Shown here one piece after another: positions 21,813 to 31,283 of a stretch of 64,000 nt of DNA; within the stretch, counting starts at the first letter, position 1; the number at the start of each line of letters is the position of its first letter. The DNA comes from Pontederia crassipes. Taxonomy: Eukaryota; Streptophyta; Magnoliopsida; Commelinales; Pontederiaceae. Both the position numbers and the translations under genes were made by a program. The notes under the pieces are model-generated. The model had not been told where the DNA came from. It made no database searches and saw only the letters and a list, made by a program, of their open reading frames with translations. The DNA lies in NCBI GenBank assembly GCA_030549335.1, contig CM060189.1, positions 32,077,001 through 32,141,000 on the forward strand. Direction: 5' to 3'.

Positions 21813-23314
21813 GTTGCTCTGAAGCAAACGTAAATGAAGATGTTAGGTTGAGAAACTATATATAGTCTATTGTTTTCAAATGGGACGATCGTTTTAATTA
21901 ATTGGCAATTCAGATCACTACTAAAATAAATTATAATATCGCATTATAATGTTCTATAAGTATCGATAATATAAATAAATAATTAGAAAGAGAATTATTA
22001 AAATGCTTCTAAAAAAACTATTTTAATTTTTGATCGCATATTATTATAAATACAAAATAAAAAATAAAAAATGAATATGCAAGAAAGAAGATGAACTAAA
22101 ATTACGAGTTCTTCGTAAAAAAATTTGAATAATAAAGAAGATGAAAATGAATGATATTTATTTGGTAATAAAATATTTAAAAATATAAAATTGATTGAAT
22201 TTATATTTTTTCCAAATGCATTCAAGTCAATTAGTAATTTGAAAAGAAACACGTCTCTCTTGTCTACTATCTAGATGAGCAACTAAAATTATTATTAATC
22301 AGTTGCATAGTAAAATTGATCAATAATCTATCTTAATTTTTTTCGACCATTAGTGATGTTCAAAAAAGAAAATTCTCAAACGGTTTGTCAAAAGTGTGAG
22401 CTCCGGTAGATAGTCGATGATATATTGGAGAAATGGGGGAAAACAGCACCAGACAAACTTGCAATTCCTTTTTTGTTCTATATTTTCTTTCTGTGGACAT
22501 ACATTTTTTTAATCTTTTGTTCTCCCATATTTCTTTTCATTAGTGTGATCAACGGATTCTGTACATAAATAATTAAAATAATTATTATTTTAATCTTATT
22601 ATTGTGGGAAATTATGTAAAATAATTATTACTTAGTTTGTTATTTTACGACATTAAATACAGAATCATTCTTAGAAAAAAATAGTTCTAACAGTGCATTT
22701 ATTTGTCAATTCAACAATTTTTATATAAAATTAGTTTAAGATGCAAAAAGGAAAGATTATTCAGTATTAAAAGTATAATATAGACAAAACAAAAAATTAA
22801 TTAACTCCTAAATAGAACACGTGCTTTTATGAACAAAAAATTTAACCGAATTCACCATAAATCACGTAATAATCCCGAAAAATAATAGTAACAATACACT
22901 GGAAAATCGATAATATTTTTTCACGACAGCGTGGAGGTCGGTGTCCGTTCACGACAGGCTCGAAAAAAGAGAGAGGAAAATGGAGGGTTTTTTTTTTTGG
23001 AGGGTTTAGATATATAGGTTACACTTTGCTATTAAATTTTGATTCGAATGTTAAATTATTGGTGAAAAAAAGTGTATTTCCAAATGTCTGTAATCTTTGT
23101 GATACAATTGCAGTATCATTGAAGAGAATAGAGACATTATTTAGGATTCAAGTTTCAAATTCAATGATTCTTTGTATCATATTGTATTGTGTAAAGAGAA
23201 CAAACAACAATTTTTTGACTCTTTAATATGTTCGCAATCCTGCAGCAAAAAACCTAAAACATTTTTTTGTATTAAATTAAAACTACAAATTGAAGTCGTA
23301 ACCCTCCAAGAAAT

Positions 23315-23644
23315 TTAGTTCAGACGTTTGGCAAACTTGATGTCCAACCCGGAGACGGAGACATGAAACACCATGGCGCAGGTGGGCGTCCAGACGTCGA
23401 CCATGTGCTCCACGGTCTCAGTGGACGCCTCGTAGTAGCTCTCGCCCTCCAGCGGCGTCACGCTCATGACCTTCTTCTTCATCGGTGCTGGCACCGGAGA
23501 CTTCTTCGCCCCGCGGACGCCCAACTCCGGCAGCAGAGGCTGCTCCTCCTCCTCCTGAGTTATTTCCACCATGGCGACTCGTCCGTCCGGAATCACCGTC
23601 AGGAGGATGCCGTCGACCTCGACGCAGGCGAAGCTGAGAGACAT
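23315..23644 (-). CDS. Small unrecognised protein, copy B (109 aa)
   Basis: I do not recognise this family and assign no function. It starts MSLSFACVEVDGILLTV and has a middle section rich in Glu then Pro/Lys (EITQEEEEQ, SPVPAPMKKK). The C-terminus GESYYEAS...KFAKRLN is nearly identical to copy A. It is 34 residues longer than copy A and probably closer to the ancestral form. There is no signal peptide, membrane segment or known catalytic motif. A TATA-like box lies about 125 bp upstream at 23769-23776 and is conserved in copy A, which supports this start. The ORF is GC-rich inside AT-rich DNA and sits in a long-inverted-repeat element, so it may be captured cargo. Whether it is expressed cannot be told from sequence. 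Confidence 0.5.
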   Translation of the reverse strand: MSLSFACVEVDGILLTVIPDGRVAMVEITQEEEEQPLLPELGVRGAKKSPVPAPMKKKVMSVTPLEGESYYEASTETVEHMVDVWTPTCAMVFHVSVSGLDIKFAKRLN

Positions 23645-23768
23645 ATCTAAACGTAGCGCGCTGTGACGGTCGATGCGGATTGGATTGCAGCAGCTGATCG
23701 ACGAAGAAGCCGGAAGAGGATTATGACGGTGGGTGCAAGAGAACGATGTCGGGGTCCTCAGTCATGGA

Positions 23769-23776
23769 TTTATATA
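23769..23776 (-). promoter_or_regulatory. TATA-like box of small ORF copy B
   Basis: 'tatataaa' on the minus strand, within a block (23760-23905) conserved with copy A and repeated inverted at 24575-24690. Confidence 0.5.
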
Positions 23777-23929
23777 GGAGCTGAAGTCTTCATGTAGTGT
23801 GGCGATTCGGAGTTCGACTCCGAGCAGGAATGGATGCTAATTCATCTGCAGATCATGGCTATTACTCATAGTCGGATTAGGATTAGAACCAGATCAAGGT
23901 TAGGAATTTTAATAAAAAAATCTTTTATT

Positions 23930-24460
23930 TGTGACTATATATTATTAAGGAAATATCTTATTTGTGCACCTTTTTCCTTTCTTTCTATTCTGCCTTTTGT
24001 TCCTCGTCGTCTCTGATGGGAAAATCCGAGAACAAGGAGAGAAGATCGCAGAGAGATTGCAGAAAAATAGAGAAGACACACGAAATTTACCCAGGTTCAC
24101 CCTTGAGATGAGGGCTACGTCCTGCAAAGAGGTTCCACTATATGTTTAGGTTTACAGCCGCCACACAAAATTACATCAGAAATTAGGCTATTAATAGCCT
24201 CTCCAAACCGGGTTTAAAACCCAAACAAACAGAGAAAAAACCTAATCTGAATCACACGGGCCGGCTAAACAAAAGCCTCCGAACCCCCGCCCGCTCACCG
24301 GCGAGCGGGACCCCGTCGGGGGCGGGGCCCCCCCGAACCTCCCCTTTCGTTCGTACGCCAGCAATATTGTTAATTGGGTAATACTCAGATTCCCCTAAGC
24401 TCACGTGGACGAACTCCGTGTGAGAAACAAGAGGCTCTGAAGTATTCACCAACTCTAACA
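23930..24460 (-). mobile_element. Probable solo copia-type LTR
   Basis: On the minus strand it runs from TGTTAGAGTTGG to ...TAGTCACA, about 531 bp. It has the phrase 'gggtaaatttcgtgtgtctt' followed by T-rich sequence, typical of copia LTR 3' parts. There is a GC-rich patch (24285-24345) and no internal region. The flanking 5-mers do not match. Confidence 0.45.
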
Positions 24461-24469
24461 GTCTCCGGG

Positions 24470-24690
24470 GGTGCACGGTCTCCAATGTAAAATTAGTAAT
24501 CTGGCCCTCATTTTTATTATAATTTGTATTTTTTTTCACTGCAGGGATCCCATCGACGTCTTCGTCAAATTCCTAGCAGCTATCTACTTCTATTCCTAAT
24601 CCAACTATGAGGCCGGAGTCAAGAAATTAGCATTCCTTCTCCAAGTCGCTTTGCGTCTCACCATACCACTGCAGATTTCAGCTCCTGTAT
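24470..24690 (-). repeat. Inverted copy of the small-ORF upstream region
   Basis: The reverse complement matches copy A from 'tataggagctgaa' through 'ggattagga' and 'gacgaagacgtcgatgg' to 'cattggagaccg' (about 9927-10165). With the direct copy at 23770-23908 it forms an inverted pair, separated by the LTR-like insertion. Confidence 0.7.
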
Positions 24691-25123
24691 AATAAAATCA
24701 AATCAAACTCTTTTTAAAAAAGTTTTAACATTCCAATCGAACTTTTGTAGCAAACTTGTTAACAAGGATGAAATATGATTTGAGCGAACATTGGAAATTG
24801 GAAGAGTGATTAGATGAGATTGGCCTCTATTGAACCCTTTGAGAATCGTCCGTTCAAATACTTCTTTTTTTTCTTTTTTGAACATCACTAAGGTTCAAAA
24901 TAAGTCAGATAGATTATTGATTAGTTTATTTTAAACTTGTAAGGCTTAATCAATTATCTGAGTACTAATAATTTTAGTTACTCTTATAATCATGATTATG
25001 CATTTTGAAAAATTAGTCAAATTTTATAATTATAAATATTTATAACAAATAAATATCATTTAATTCTATCTTCTTTATTATTAGAAATCTTTTACAAATA
25101 ACTCTTAGTTTTATCTCATCTTC

Positions 25124-25127
<4 letters not shown>

Positions 25128-25175
<48 letters not shown>
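25128..25175. repeat. (TA)n microsatellite
   Basis: About 24 uninterrupted TA units within the right inverted arm. The left arm has only a short run at the matching place. Confidence 0.9.
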
Positions 25176-25178
<3 letters not shown>

Positions 25179-25338
25179 CCCACTTTTTATGTTTTTCTTT
25201 ATTTAATTATAATAATATTTGATCAAAATTTAAATTTGTTTTAGGATATTTTTTTTATAATTTGCTCTCTAATTACTATTTATAGTATCAATATTTATGA
25301 AACACTATAATGTGCTATTATAATTTATTTTAGTAATC

Positions 25339-25763
25339 AACACCTTTTCTTTGCATGTCCTTTCTCTCGGAACATCTTTCAGGTGAAATCAAATTTTACT
25401 TTCTCTTACTCTCATTCTTGGTCAAATGACGACTGGGTACTTGAGAGGAACTCTCTTGATTCCCTCGGCCTTGTGTTTTTGGATAATCTAAAGCACTAGA
25501 AATAATGCTCATTTTAGATCCTCCCCAAACAACCACAATTGTTATATGGGAAAGGACTTTGGCTAGCTATCATAAATTACACTCTCTCCATTATTACGAG
25601 GGGATCCTCCATTTGGATCATTCTTTCGTCTTGCCATTGGTTCAAGATGAACTGAGATGATTCCTTTATGAGCAACGACAATGAGGGGGTGTAAGACTAT
25701 GTGGTCCGCTAATGCAAGCTTGTTTTTGTATGTGCCCATTTCTTTCAGGATTCTTCGACGTTG
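25339..25763. other. Unassigned sequence before a LINE fragment
   Basis: No intact reading frame. It is less AT-rich than its surroundings and may be the upstream part of the LINE-like fragment that follows, but no motif was recognised. Confidence 0.3.
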
Positions 25764-26030
25764 GAGCTAGAGGCTAAGAGTATGCATGATGCCAAGGGAT
25801 TGCAGAAAGTTCAAGCTGAATCAAAGTCAGCTATTTTGGTCTCTTTAGTTAATCTGCAGCAGAAAGCACATTAGAGAACCATAGCTATTATTAAGGACAT
25901 TTGTAGAATCATTTCTTTTTTTGAAAAATTTAAGAGCAATTATATAAATAGACTGGCAAATACTACTGCTCATTTTTTGACCTCTTATACGAGGCAATCA
26001 CGTTGTGATATATTTTACAAGGATGGACCC
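25764..26030 (+). pseudogene. LINE-type RNase H fragment
   Basis: One frame reads LEAKSMHDAKGL...VQAESKSAILVSLVNL, then an in-frame stop, then IIKDICRII...NYINRLANTTAHFLTSY. This matches the spacing of the RNase H domain at the end of plant non-LTR retrotransposon polyproteins: 'ES/D' after the first helix, and a 'R.AN..AH.LA' motif at the end. The expected catalytic Asp after Glu is altered to Lys here. It is broken, and the rest of a LINE is absent. It stops just before the CACTA-like end at 26032. Confidence 0.45.
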
Positions 26031-26031
26031 T

Positions 26032-26330
26032 ACTACAACAAAAAAACCACTATTTAGGAACTAATCATGTTTTAGCTTTTAATATGACTTATTAGAGACC
26101 AATGTTGAAATTGGTTCAGAATTCGTGAAGCTTTAGACACCACTTGAAAATCGGTGTGAACAAATTAATCTATAGGGACCAATTGTGAAATTAGTCTCTT
26201 TAAGAGTATAATTTATAAGGGCCAACTGCAGCATTAGTACCTAACAAACATGATTTATGAAGACCAATAGTTGCATTGGTTTCTAGAGACAAACGTGATT
26301 CAGATGTAAGGACCAAGTTAACTTTTATTT
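26032..26330. mobile_element. CACTA-like terminus with 'gaccaat' subterminal repeats
   Basis: 'ctactacaacaaaaaaaccac' is the kind of end seen in plant CACTA-type MITEs. It is followed by repeated 'ggaccaattgtgaaatt', 'gaccaatgttgaaattggt' and 'gaccaatagttgcattggt' motifs, several of them small palindromes. No matching right end was found downstream, so the extent is unknown. Confidence 0.45.
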
Positions 26331-26449
26331 TCTCTCTCCCTCTGTTGACGATAATGGGGGAGCAAGATGACGTGTCGATATTTGCAAGTGCCAACCATCT
26401 CCCTCAGGCATGCACAGATATCTAGCCATCTTCTGGTCCTCTCTCTCTC

Positions 26450-26815
26450 AGGCGAAGTCCCCAAGCATATCGAGCAGTCGGTGTCCAGAATACGGACGGA
26501 CGGGCCGTAGACGGCCACGGGGATGCAGCGGAGCGCTCGCTTCTTGAGCCCCATAGCCTCGAGCCTTGACATGGTCTCCTTCGACGTCTCGAAGGCCAAC
26601 CTCCGGCTGCACTCTAGTGCACACCGTACCATGCATGGAGCTCAACCCGATGCTCATATGAGCACGCAAAGCAGGGCCACGAAGATGATGACCATGTTGG
26701 TGTCGAAGTTGGAGTCGGTGCTGCTCCAGCTGCGCCATCAAGTTGCAGCGACGGTGGCACCTCATTGCCCGTGCCCAACAGCCCCCGCATGGATGGGGTA
26801 CACGGCGTACTGATT
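26450..26815 (-). pseudogene. ATL-type RING-H2 ubiquitin-ligase pseudogene, truncated in the RING
   Basis: On the minus strand the order matches plant ATL proteins. First comes an N-terminal RGLLGTGNE stretch near 26790. A membrane segment (NFDTNMVIIFVALLCVLI) follows, then a Cys/Arg segment (VRCALECSRR), the GLD-type region (GLKKRALRCIPVAVYG), and the first RING cysteines in DCSICLG. The frame shifts between the N-terminus and the membrane segment. Two stops fall just after the membrane segment, and the RING finger ends after its first two cysteines. An intact ATL would be a membrane-anchored E3 ligase; this copy cannot be. It lies between a CACTA-like end and a lipase fragment on the other strand. 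Confidence 0.75.
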
Positions 26816-26904
26816 GGGAAGACCACCACCAGCGAATCAGATTTAGTGCCATTTTGGTGCGGCTGAGGCGTTTGCTGTTTTGACAATAGCATATTTTGGT
26901 CGCT

Positions 26905-27320
26905 CGCGATCATCTTGGCCGATAAAGGATACGACGTGTGGATTCGCCAACAACGGTTGGACGAAATACAGCCTTCTCTCCCACAAAGACATGGTACTGT
27001 CTCTGTCTCTCCATATCCTTTCTTTTTAATAATTTCAGATAGTTGAATTTTACAGAAGTTTTGCTAAGCAATTTAGTTCAGTGCATGAATTGTCAATTAA
27101 TTTGCCCCCTAGAAATAATGGGATTGGTCATGGGATGAGCTCTCTGCATACAAACTCCATGCAACCGTGGAGTATATTTATAGGAATTCAGACAAACTGA
27201 AGCTTCACTACATTGGGCACTCTCTGGTTATCAATGGCAAGATAACTCTAGACACGCTCATACACAAAGTTGCTCATTTTGTTTATTAGGGAGCTCTGAT
27301 AGGCCTCAAATCTCTCTCAC
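26905..27320 (+). pseudogene. Acid-lipase-like (triacylglycerol lipase) pseudogene fragment
   Basis: The first part reads ILADKGYDVWI, then in another frame NNGWTKYSLLSHKDM, ending near 26995 at a 'gta' that looks like an exon border. After about 120 bp, WDWSWDELSAYKLHATVEYI resumes at 27119, followed by KLKLHYIGHSLVINGK. This is the order of the alpha/beta-hydrolase lid-to-nucleophile region in plant acid lipases. In the nucleophile motif GHSxG, the last Gly is replaced (GHSLV). There is an in-frame stop (VAHFVY*) and further frame changes. The N- and C-terminal parts are missing. An exon-intron-exon layout suggests it came from genomic DNA rather than a processed transcript. Confidence 0.7.
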
Positions 27321-28115
27321 AATGGTAAGGTCAACAACTTTGCTGTGCCCCCCATTGCTTACAATGAAGCACGTGTCATCATTACTGCATAGTTGTTACA
27401 TTAGCCGTTTCGAGGGTTATCCTAAAGTCAAATTTCATTATATTGATAACCACCTTGATTAAAGTACTGATTTCTCTCTTGTCATCATCTTCTATTTGTT
27501 TATTAGGTGAAAGATTTGGCGGTGAGGAGGTGAGACAATGTATCTTACGTAGTCCATTTTCATATTATATAGAAGCAATGCACGAGATGCATTATTATTC
27601 TCTAGACGAGACAATCTCCTCATTACTTTGTATCGTTTCAATCACTAGGGATCAATCTATGGGAGGGAGAGTGGTGCTTGCCACAACTCCAATGAAGGTA
27701 ATTTTTTTATTAGATAAATCATTTAATGTGTTTTACACATTTGATGATCATGATTTCACTCTGTTTTTCCTACTAAACTTCATGCTTGAAATTGTTGATT
27801 ATATGCTACGATATCTCCATAACTATGATGATTTTGACCGTTATTATTTTTTTCATAGTAGAAGAATTACGTAACTGACAAAGTCTGGAATGTGCTCGTC
27901 CAAAATCTTCTTGCATGATAATGATCTCCGAATGATTTGGAAGAAAGTGTTTCTCAATGCTTTTAGTACAAAGGCTTTTAAGCTTGTCTTCTTTAACATA
28001 CACTTTTGTAATTGTCTTCTTTTTATATACTTAGTTACATGAAAGTGTAATTTTTGTAATGTAATTAGTCATTGTCTTATATACGTCTTTTAGAACAATA
28101 TGGGTGTATAAAATG
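27321..28115. other. No recognised gene; 143-aa ORF at 27443-27874 not supported
   Basis: The ORF is AT-rich and has no recognised domain. The stretch may be further rearranged cargo of the CACTA-like element. No right-hand end was seen. Confidence 0.3.
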
Positions 28116-28119
28116 AATT

Positions 28120-28620
28120 AACTCTTAAACAGAACACATGCGATATGAACAAAAAAATTTAGCGAATTCACCATAAATCACGTAATAGTACCGAAAAATG
28201 GCAGTAACATTTAAAAGAAAATTCTAACTAGTTCAACATGAACTCGGACCTTATGTATAGCCCCGCCCAACTTTTGTGTCTAGTTTCAACACTTGTTACC
28301 GAAAAAGAAAAGGTACAAAAGTTATTTATTGTGTAATAAACGGTTGAATTAACTTGACATCCCTTCCGTGCTTGTCATCTTTATTTTATTTTAAATTTTT
28401 TTTGCGTTATAAACGATGACAAGAAACTTATGACTAATGGAATTGTTACTTAATTTGAAAATATTTGAGTTCGTTAAAAAAACAACTAACCGTGTAGAGT
28501 AACGACGGACGACTGGCCAACAAATAAATTCTACATCGAAGGCCGTTGCCCGAAGCATCGCCCGCAGAGAAGACGAGGAGTTACAAAAAAGGAGAAAAGG
28601 AAAAGGTGCCTGAAGGTTCT
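28120..28620. repeat. Segmental duplication, copy C (lacks the small ORF)
   Basis: Aligns with copy A in two blocks: about 8400-9150 (through 'cccaacttttgtgt' and 'aaacgatgacaagaa'), and about 10150-10230 ('ggccgttgcccgaagcatcg', 'tgcctgaaggtt'). The intervening part with the small ORF is missing. The CACTA insertion of copy A is absent. Confidence 0.7.
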
Positions 28621-28785
28621 ATTTTTTGCCGGCAGCGGCAGCAGCGGTCTTGGGATCGGTGTCCGCGCCGCACAGCTTGGCGACGGGGAGCGCCTGGGAC
28701 ACGTTCACGTCGAACATATTAAGGAGGTCGATCGGTGCTGGTGAAGTTTGAGCAGAGGAACGACAGCTTGTTCTTGGCTCGCTTT
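28619..28785 (-). pseudogene. C-terminal gene fragment of unrecognised protein
   Basis: GC-rich minus-strand frame ending at a TAG (28619-28621). It reads ...IDLLNMFDVNVSQALPV then AKLCGADTDPK and an Ala-rich tail ending AGKK. Upstream, a different frame reads NKLSFLCSNFTS, which suggests a frameshift near 28737. The fragment then breaks at an A/T-rich run at 28782. I do not recognise the family. It directly abuts copy C and is absent from copies A and B. Confidence 0.4.
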
Positions 28786-29230
28786 TTTTTTTCGTATTTT
28801 AGAATCTACTCAGAAATTCTTTCTATCAAATAAATTTTATGAACTTACAAATACATATCCATGATATATAAATAATTAATATATTTTACTCATATGACAT
28901 AAATATGAAAGTGATCTATTATCACTTACAACTAATAAATATGAACTAGATTATGTTTATTAAGATAAAAACTTATACAAAATTGAATATAAGTAAAATG
29001 ATTACACTAGAGTTTTTAATCATGATATTAATTTCATTCTCGATCAAAAAATTTAATTAAATAAAATATTTAAGATTTTACAATTTTTTGTATCATGCCA
29101 AATACACAATTATATGTAATGATATAGAATCGTATAAACTCTCTTATAATAGTATAGACTTTTATAAGAATATATTAAATTCTACAAAAAAAATTAAATT
29201 ATTTTTTATATAAAATCTAAGAGTTTATGA
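28786..29230. other. AT-rich spacer
   Basis: No gene or repeat structure recognised. Confidence 0.4.
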
Positions 29231-29317
29231 GGTGTTTGACTAAGATTATAAGACACTAAAAATGACTTATAATCAGTTTTAAAATTTTCTCCCTATTTGG
29301 TAATTAAAAAAAGTTAA

Positions 29318-30557
29318 TGTAGGATCCCAAGGGGCAACCAAGAGGGGGAAGAGGGTGAATTGGTGTTTGATCGAAAATGTCGATTTCACGAAATTCGTAA
29401 CGGAAGCATAAAACCGATTCTTAAAAACCTTTGCAATTCAGATTATAAACACAATATTAATGGGGAGAGAGAGTAAGAGAAATCAAACACGAAGACACGG
29501 GTGGTTGTTGACGAGGTTTGGCCACACCTTGGCCTACGTCCCTGCTTCGACTTCTCGATCTCGAGACCGTCGGAGATTCCACTAATCCCTTCCTTTGTTC
29601 CAAATGGGGCAAAGAAGAAAGTCCTTTACACAACCACTTTTTTCTCCGTTTCGAGACAACCTCTCCTCCTAGGTAGCTAATCTTTTCTCTTGCTTAAGAG
29701 GTAAGATTTAAAATCTCTTTTACACATGAGCTCTCACAATCTTTCTGAAGAATAATTTCTCTCTTTTACAATAGAACACTCACAAGAAAGGAAGAAAGAA
29801 ATAAAAAAGGCTATAAAATGATAATTTCAAAAGAAATGATATCCTTTTGATTTCTTAAAGTTTTGCTTCAATGCTTGGATTGTTACTTTTACTTCTGGTC
29901 TTGGCACTCTTTTTATAGGCCCTGGTATGTGGAAAATTCGTCCAGAATTAATTTCACATTTTTCTCTTCAAAATATAACAGTTACTGTTCATTTCAGTAA
30001 TGGACCGATCGACCGCATTTATGGGCCAGTCGACCGGACAATATGACCGTTGCGCTGATTTCTCCAATTACCTCAGCTGGTCGGTCGACTGAACTATCGA
30101 CCGGTGTCTCGACCGGTACAGTCTCGCAATTTTGATTTATAGCCGTTGAGCTGATCGGTAGGCCACTGCATCGATCGGTCTGTCGACTGGTACAGTCTCA
30201 CAGTTTTCATTTGAGCAGCTTATGCCTTGATCGGTCGACCCGTATCTCCGATCGGTCGATCGGACTGTCTCGACCGGTCTTCATAGCTTCAACCGGCAGG
30301 TTGACCGTCCTGCACTATTTTGAGCATAACTTTCTGCACAGTTATTCAAATTAGATGATCTTGGAGTTTATGAAAAGCTAACAAAATTCTCTACAACTCT
30401 GACGAAAATTAATAGGATCAGTGCCAAATATTTAATCAAAGCATAGTGCATAAAGTTATCTCTTTTACTTTAAACTTTTTAGCATTTTATCTTTAATCAT
30501 TCGAGGTTTGTATCATCAAAATATAATTTAATATGTCATTAAAACTTCGATCCAACA
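29318..30557 (-). repeat. 3' LTR (element sense) of gag-only copia copy 1
   Basis: 1240 bp, TGTTGGATC...GATCCTACA in element sense. It carries several 'cggtcgac(c/t)g'-type near-palindromes at 30005-30310. The other LTR of this copy is 1192 bp and clearly diverged from it, so the insertion is much older than the gypsy element. Confidence 0.85.
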
Positions 30558-31283
30558 ATCTCTCCCTTTTTTTATGAAGACAAACCGAAAAATATGAAAA
30601 ATATATAAATTGTAAAAAAGTCGTAAAATTCTTGTAAAAATAATTTTACTCCCCCTAACACATAGCTCTTCTCACAATAGTAGATATTCACATAAATATT
30701 AATTGTAAGGTACTCTTCATATAAAATGATATTCATATCATATTTTTCCTATACTTCTCCCCCTTTTGTTTCATCAAAAAGAATAATTTATATATATGAA
30801 GCATATAAGAAATCGTATGTAACTCCCCCTTAATCAATAATTTTTTTAAAAAAATTGTTTTTCCCCCTTTTATCATATAATAGTCATGTAGAGAGTATTT
30901 CAACATAAGAATTTGAAAATATGACTCCTCCTAAATTTATGGCTTCTTTATAATGGTAAAATGAAGACAATTTGATGAAATCCAAAAAGATATTTATGGA
31001 TATGGCATAATACTTTGATGCAACAATGATATCCATGATATGTAAAAATAAAGTTTTGAAGTTTTAACATGCTCCCCCTATCGTTATGAGCAATTTTCTT
31101 TTGTTCCTTTCTTCTCATCCAAATAAATAGTCATTTTGAAATTTTTGAATGAAATTAAAAGAATAGGCCTAATCAATTAAGAAATATAAGACTGCAACCA
31201 ATGATACTTTTACCATAACATTTGTGCCTTCATATTTTTAATTCTACTTGTCCTTTGTATGTGAGGCACACCTGCAAAAATGA

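Larger units (their letters stand above)
22440..23910. repeat. Segmental duplication, copy B
   Basis: Homologous to 7620-10050 in the same order and orientation: 'aaaacagcaccagacaaac', the 'aacacgtg...atgaacaa' stretch, the small ORF and its promoter. It lacks the middle of copy A (about 8530-9220). Homology stops at 23908 within 'aggaatt', and the sequence that should follow appears inverted at 24470-24590. Confidence 0.75.
21916..25338. mobile_element. Element with about 480-bp terminal inverted repeats enclosing duplication copy B
   Basis: The left end (21916-22395) and right end (about 24840-25338) are inverted copies. The outer match runs through 'tactaaaataaattataat', the middle through 'aataataaagaagat', and the inner end through 'tagtgatgttcaaaaaaga'. 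The right arm contains a (TA)n expansion. The cargo is copy B with the small ORF, a solo LTR-like insertion, and an inverted copy of the ORF promoter. Long AT-rich inverted ends suggest a Mutator-like or fold-back element, but no convincing target duplication was found and no transposase is present. The family is therefore open. Confidence 0.65.

Noticed and set aside
23363..23650. Plus-strand ORF opposite small ORF copy B
   Set aside because: Antisense shadow with a Leu-rich run from the minus-strand Glu-rich codons.
27443..27874. 143-aa plus-strand ORF
   Set aside because: AT-rich composition, no domain and no sign of conservation, so it was left out of the gene list.
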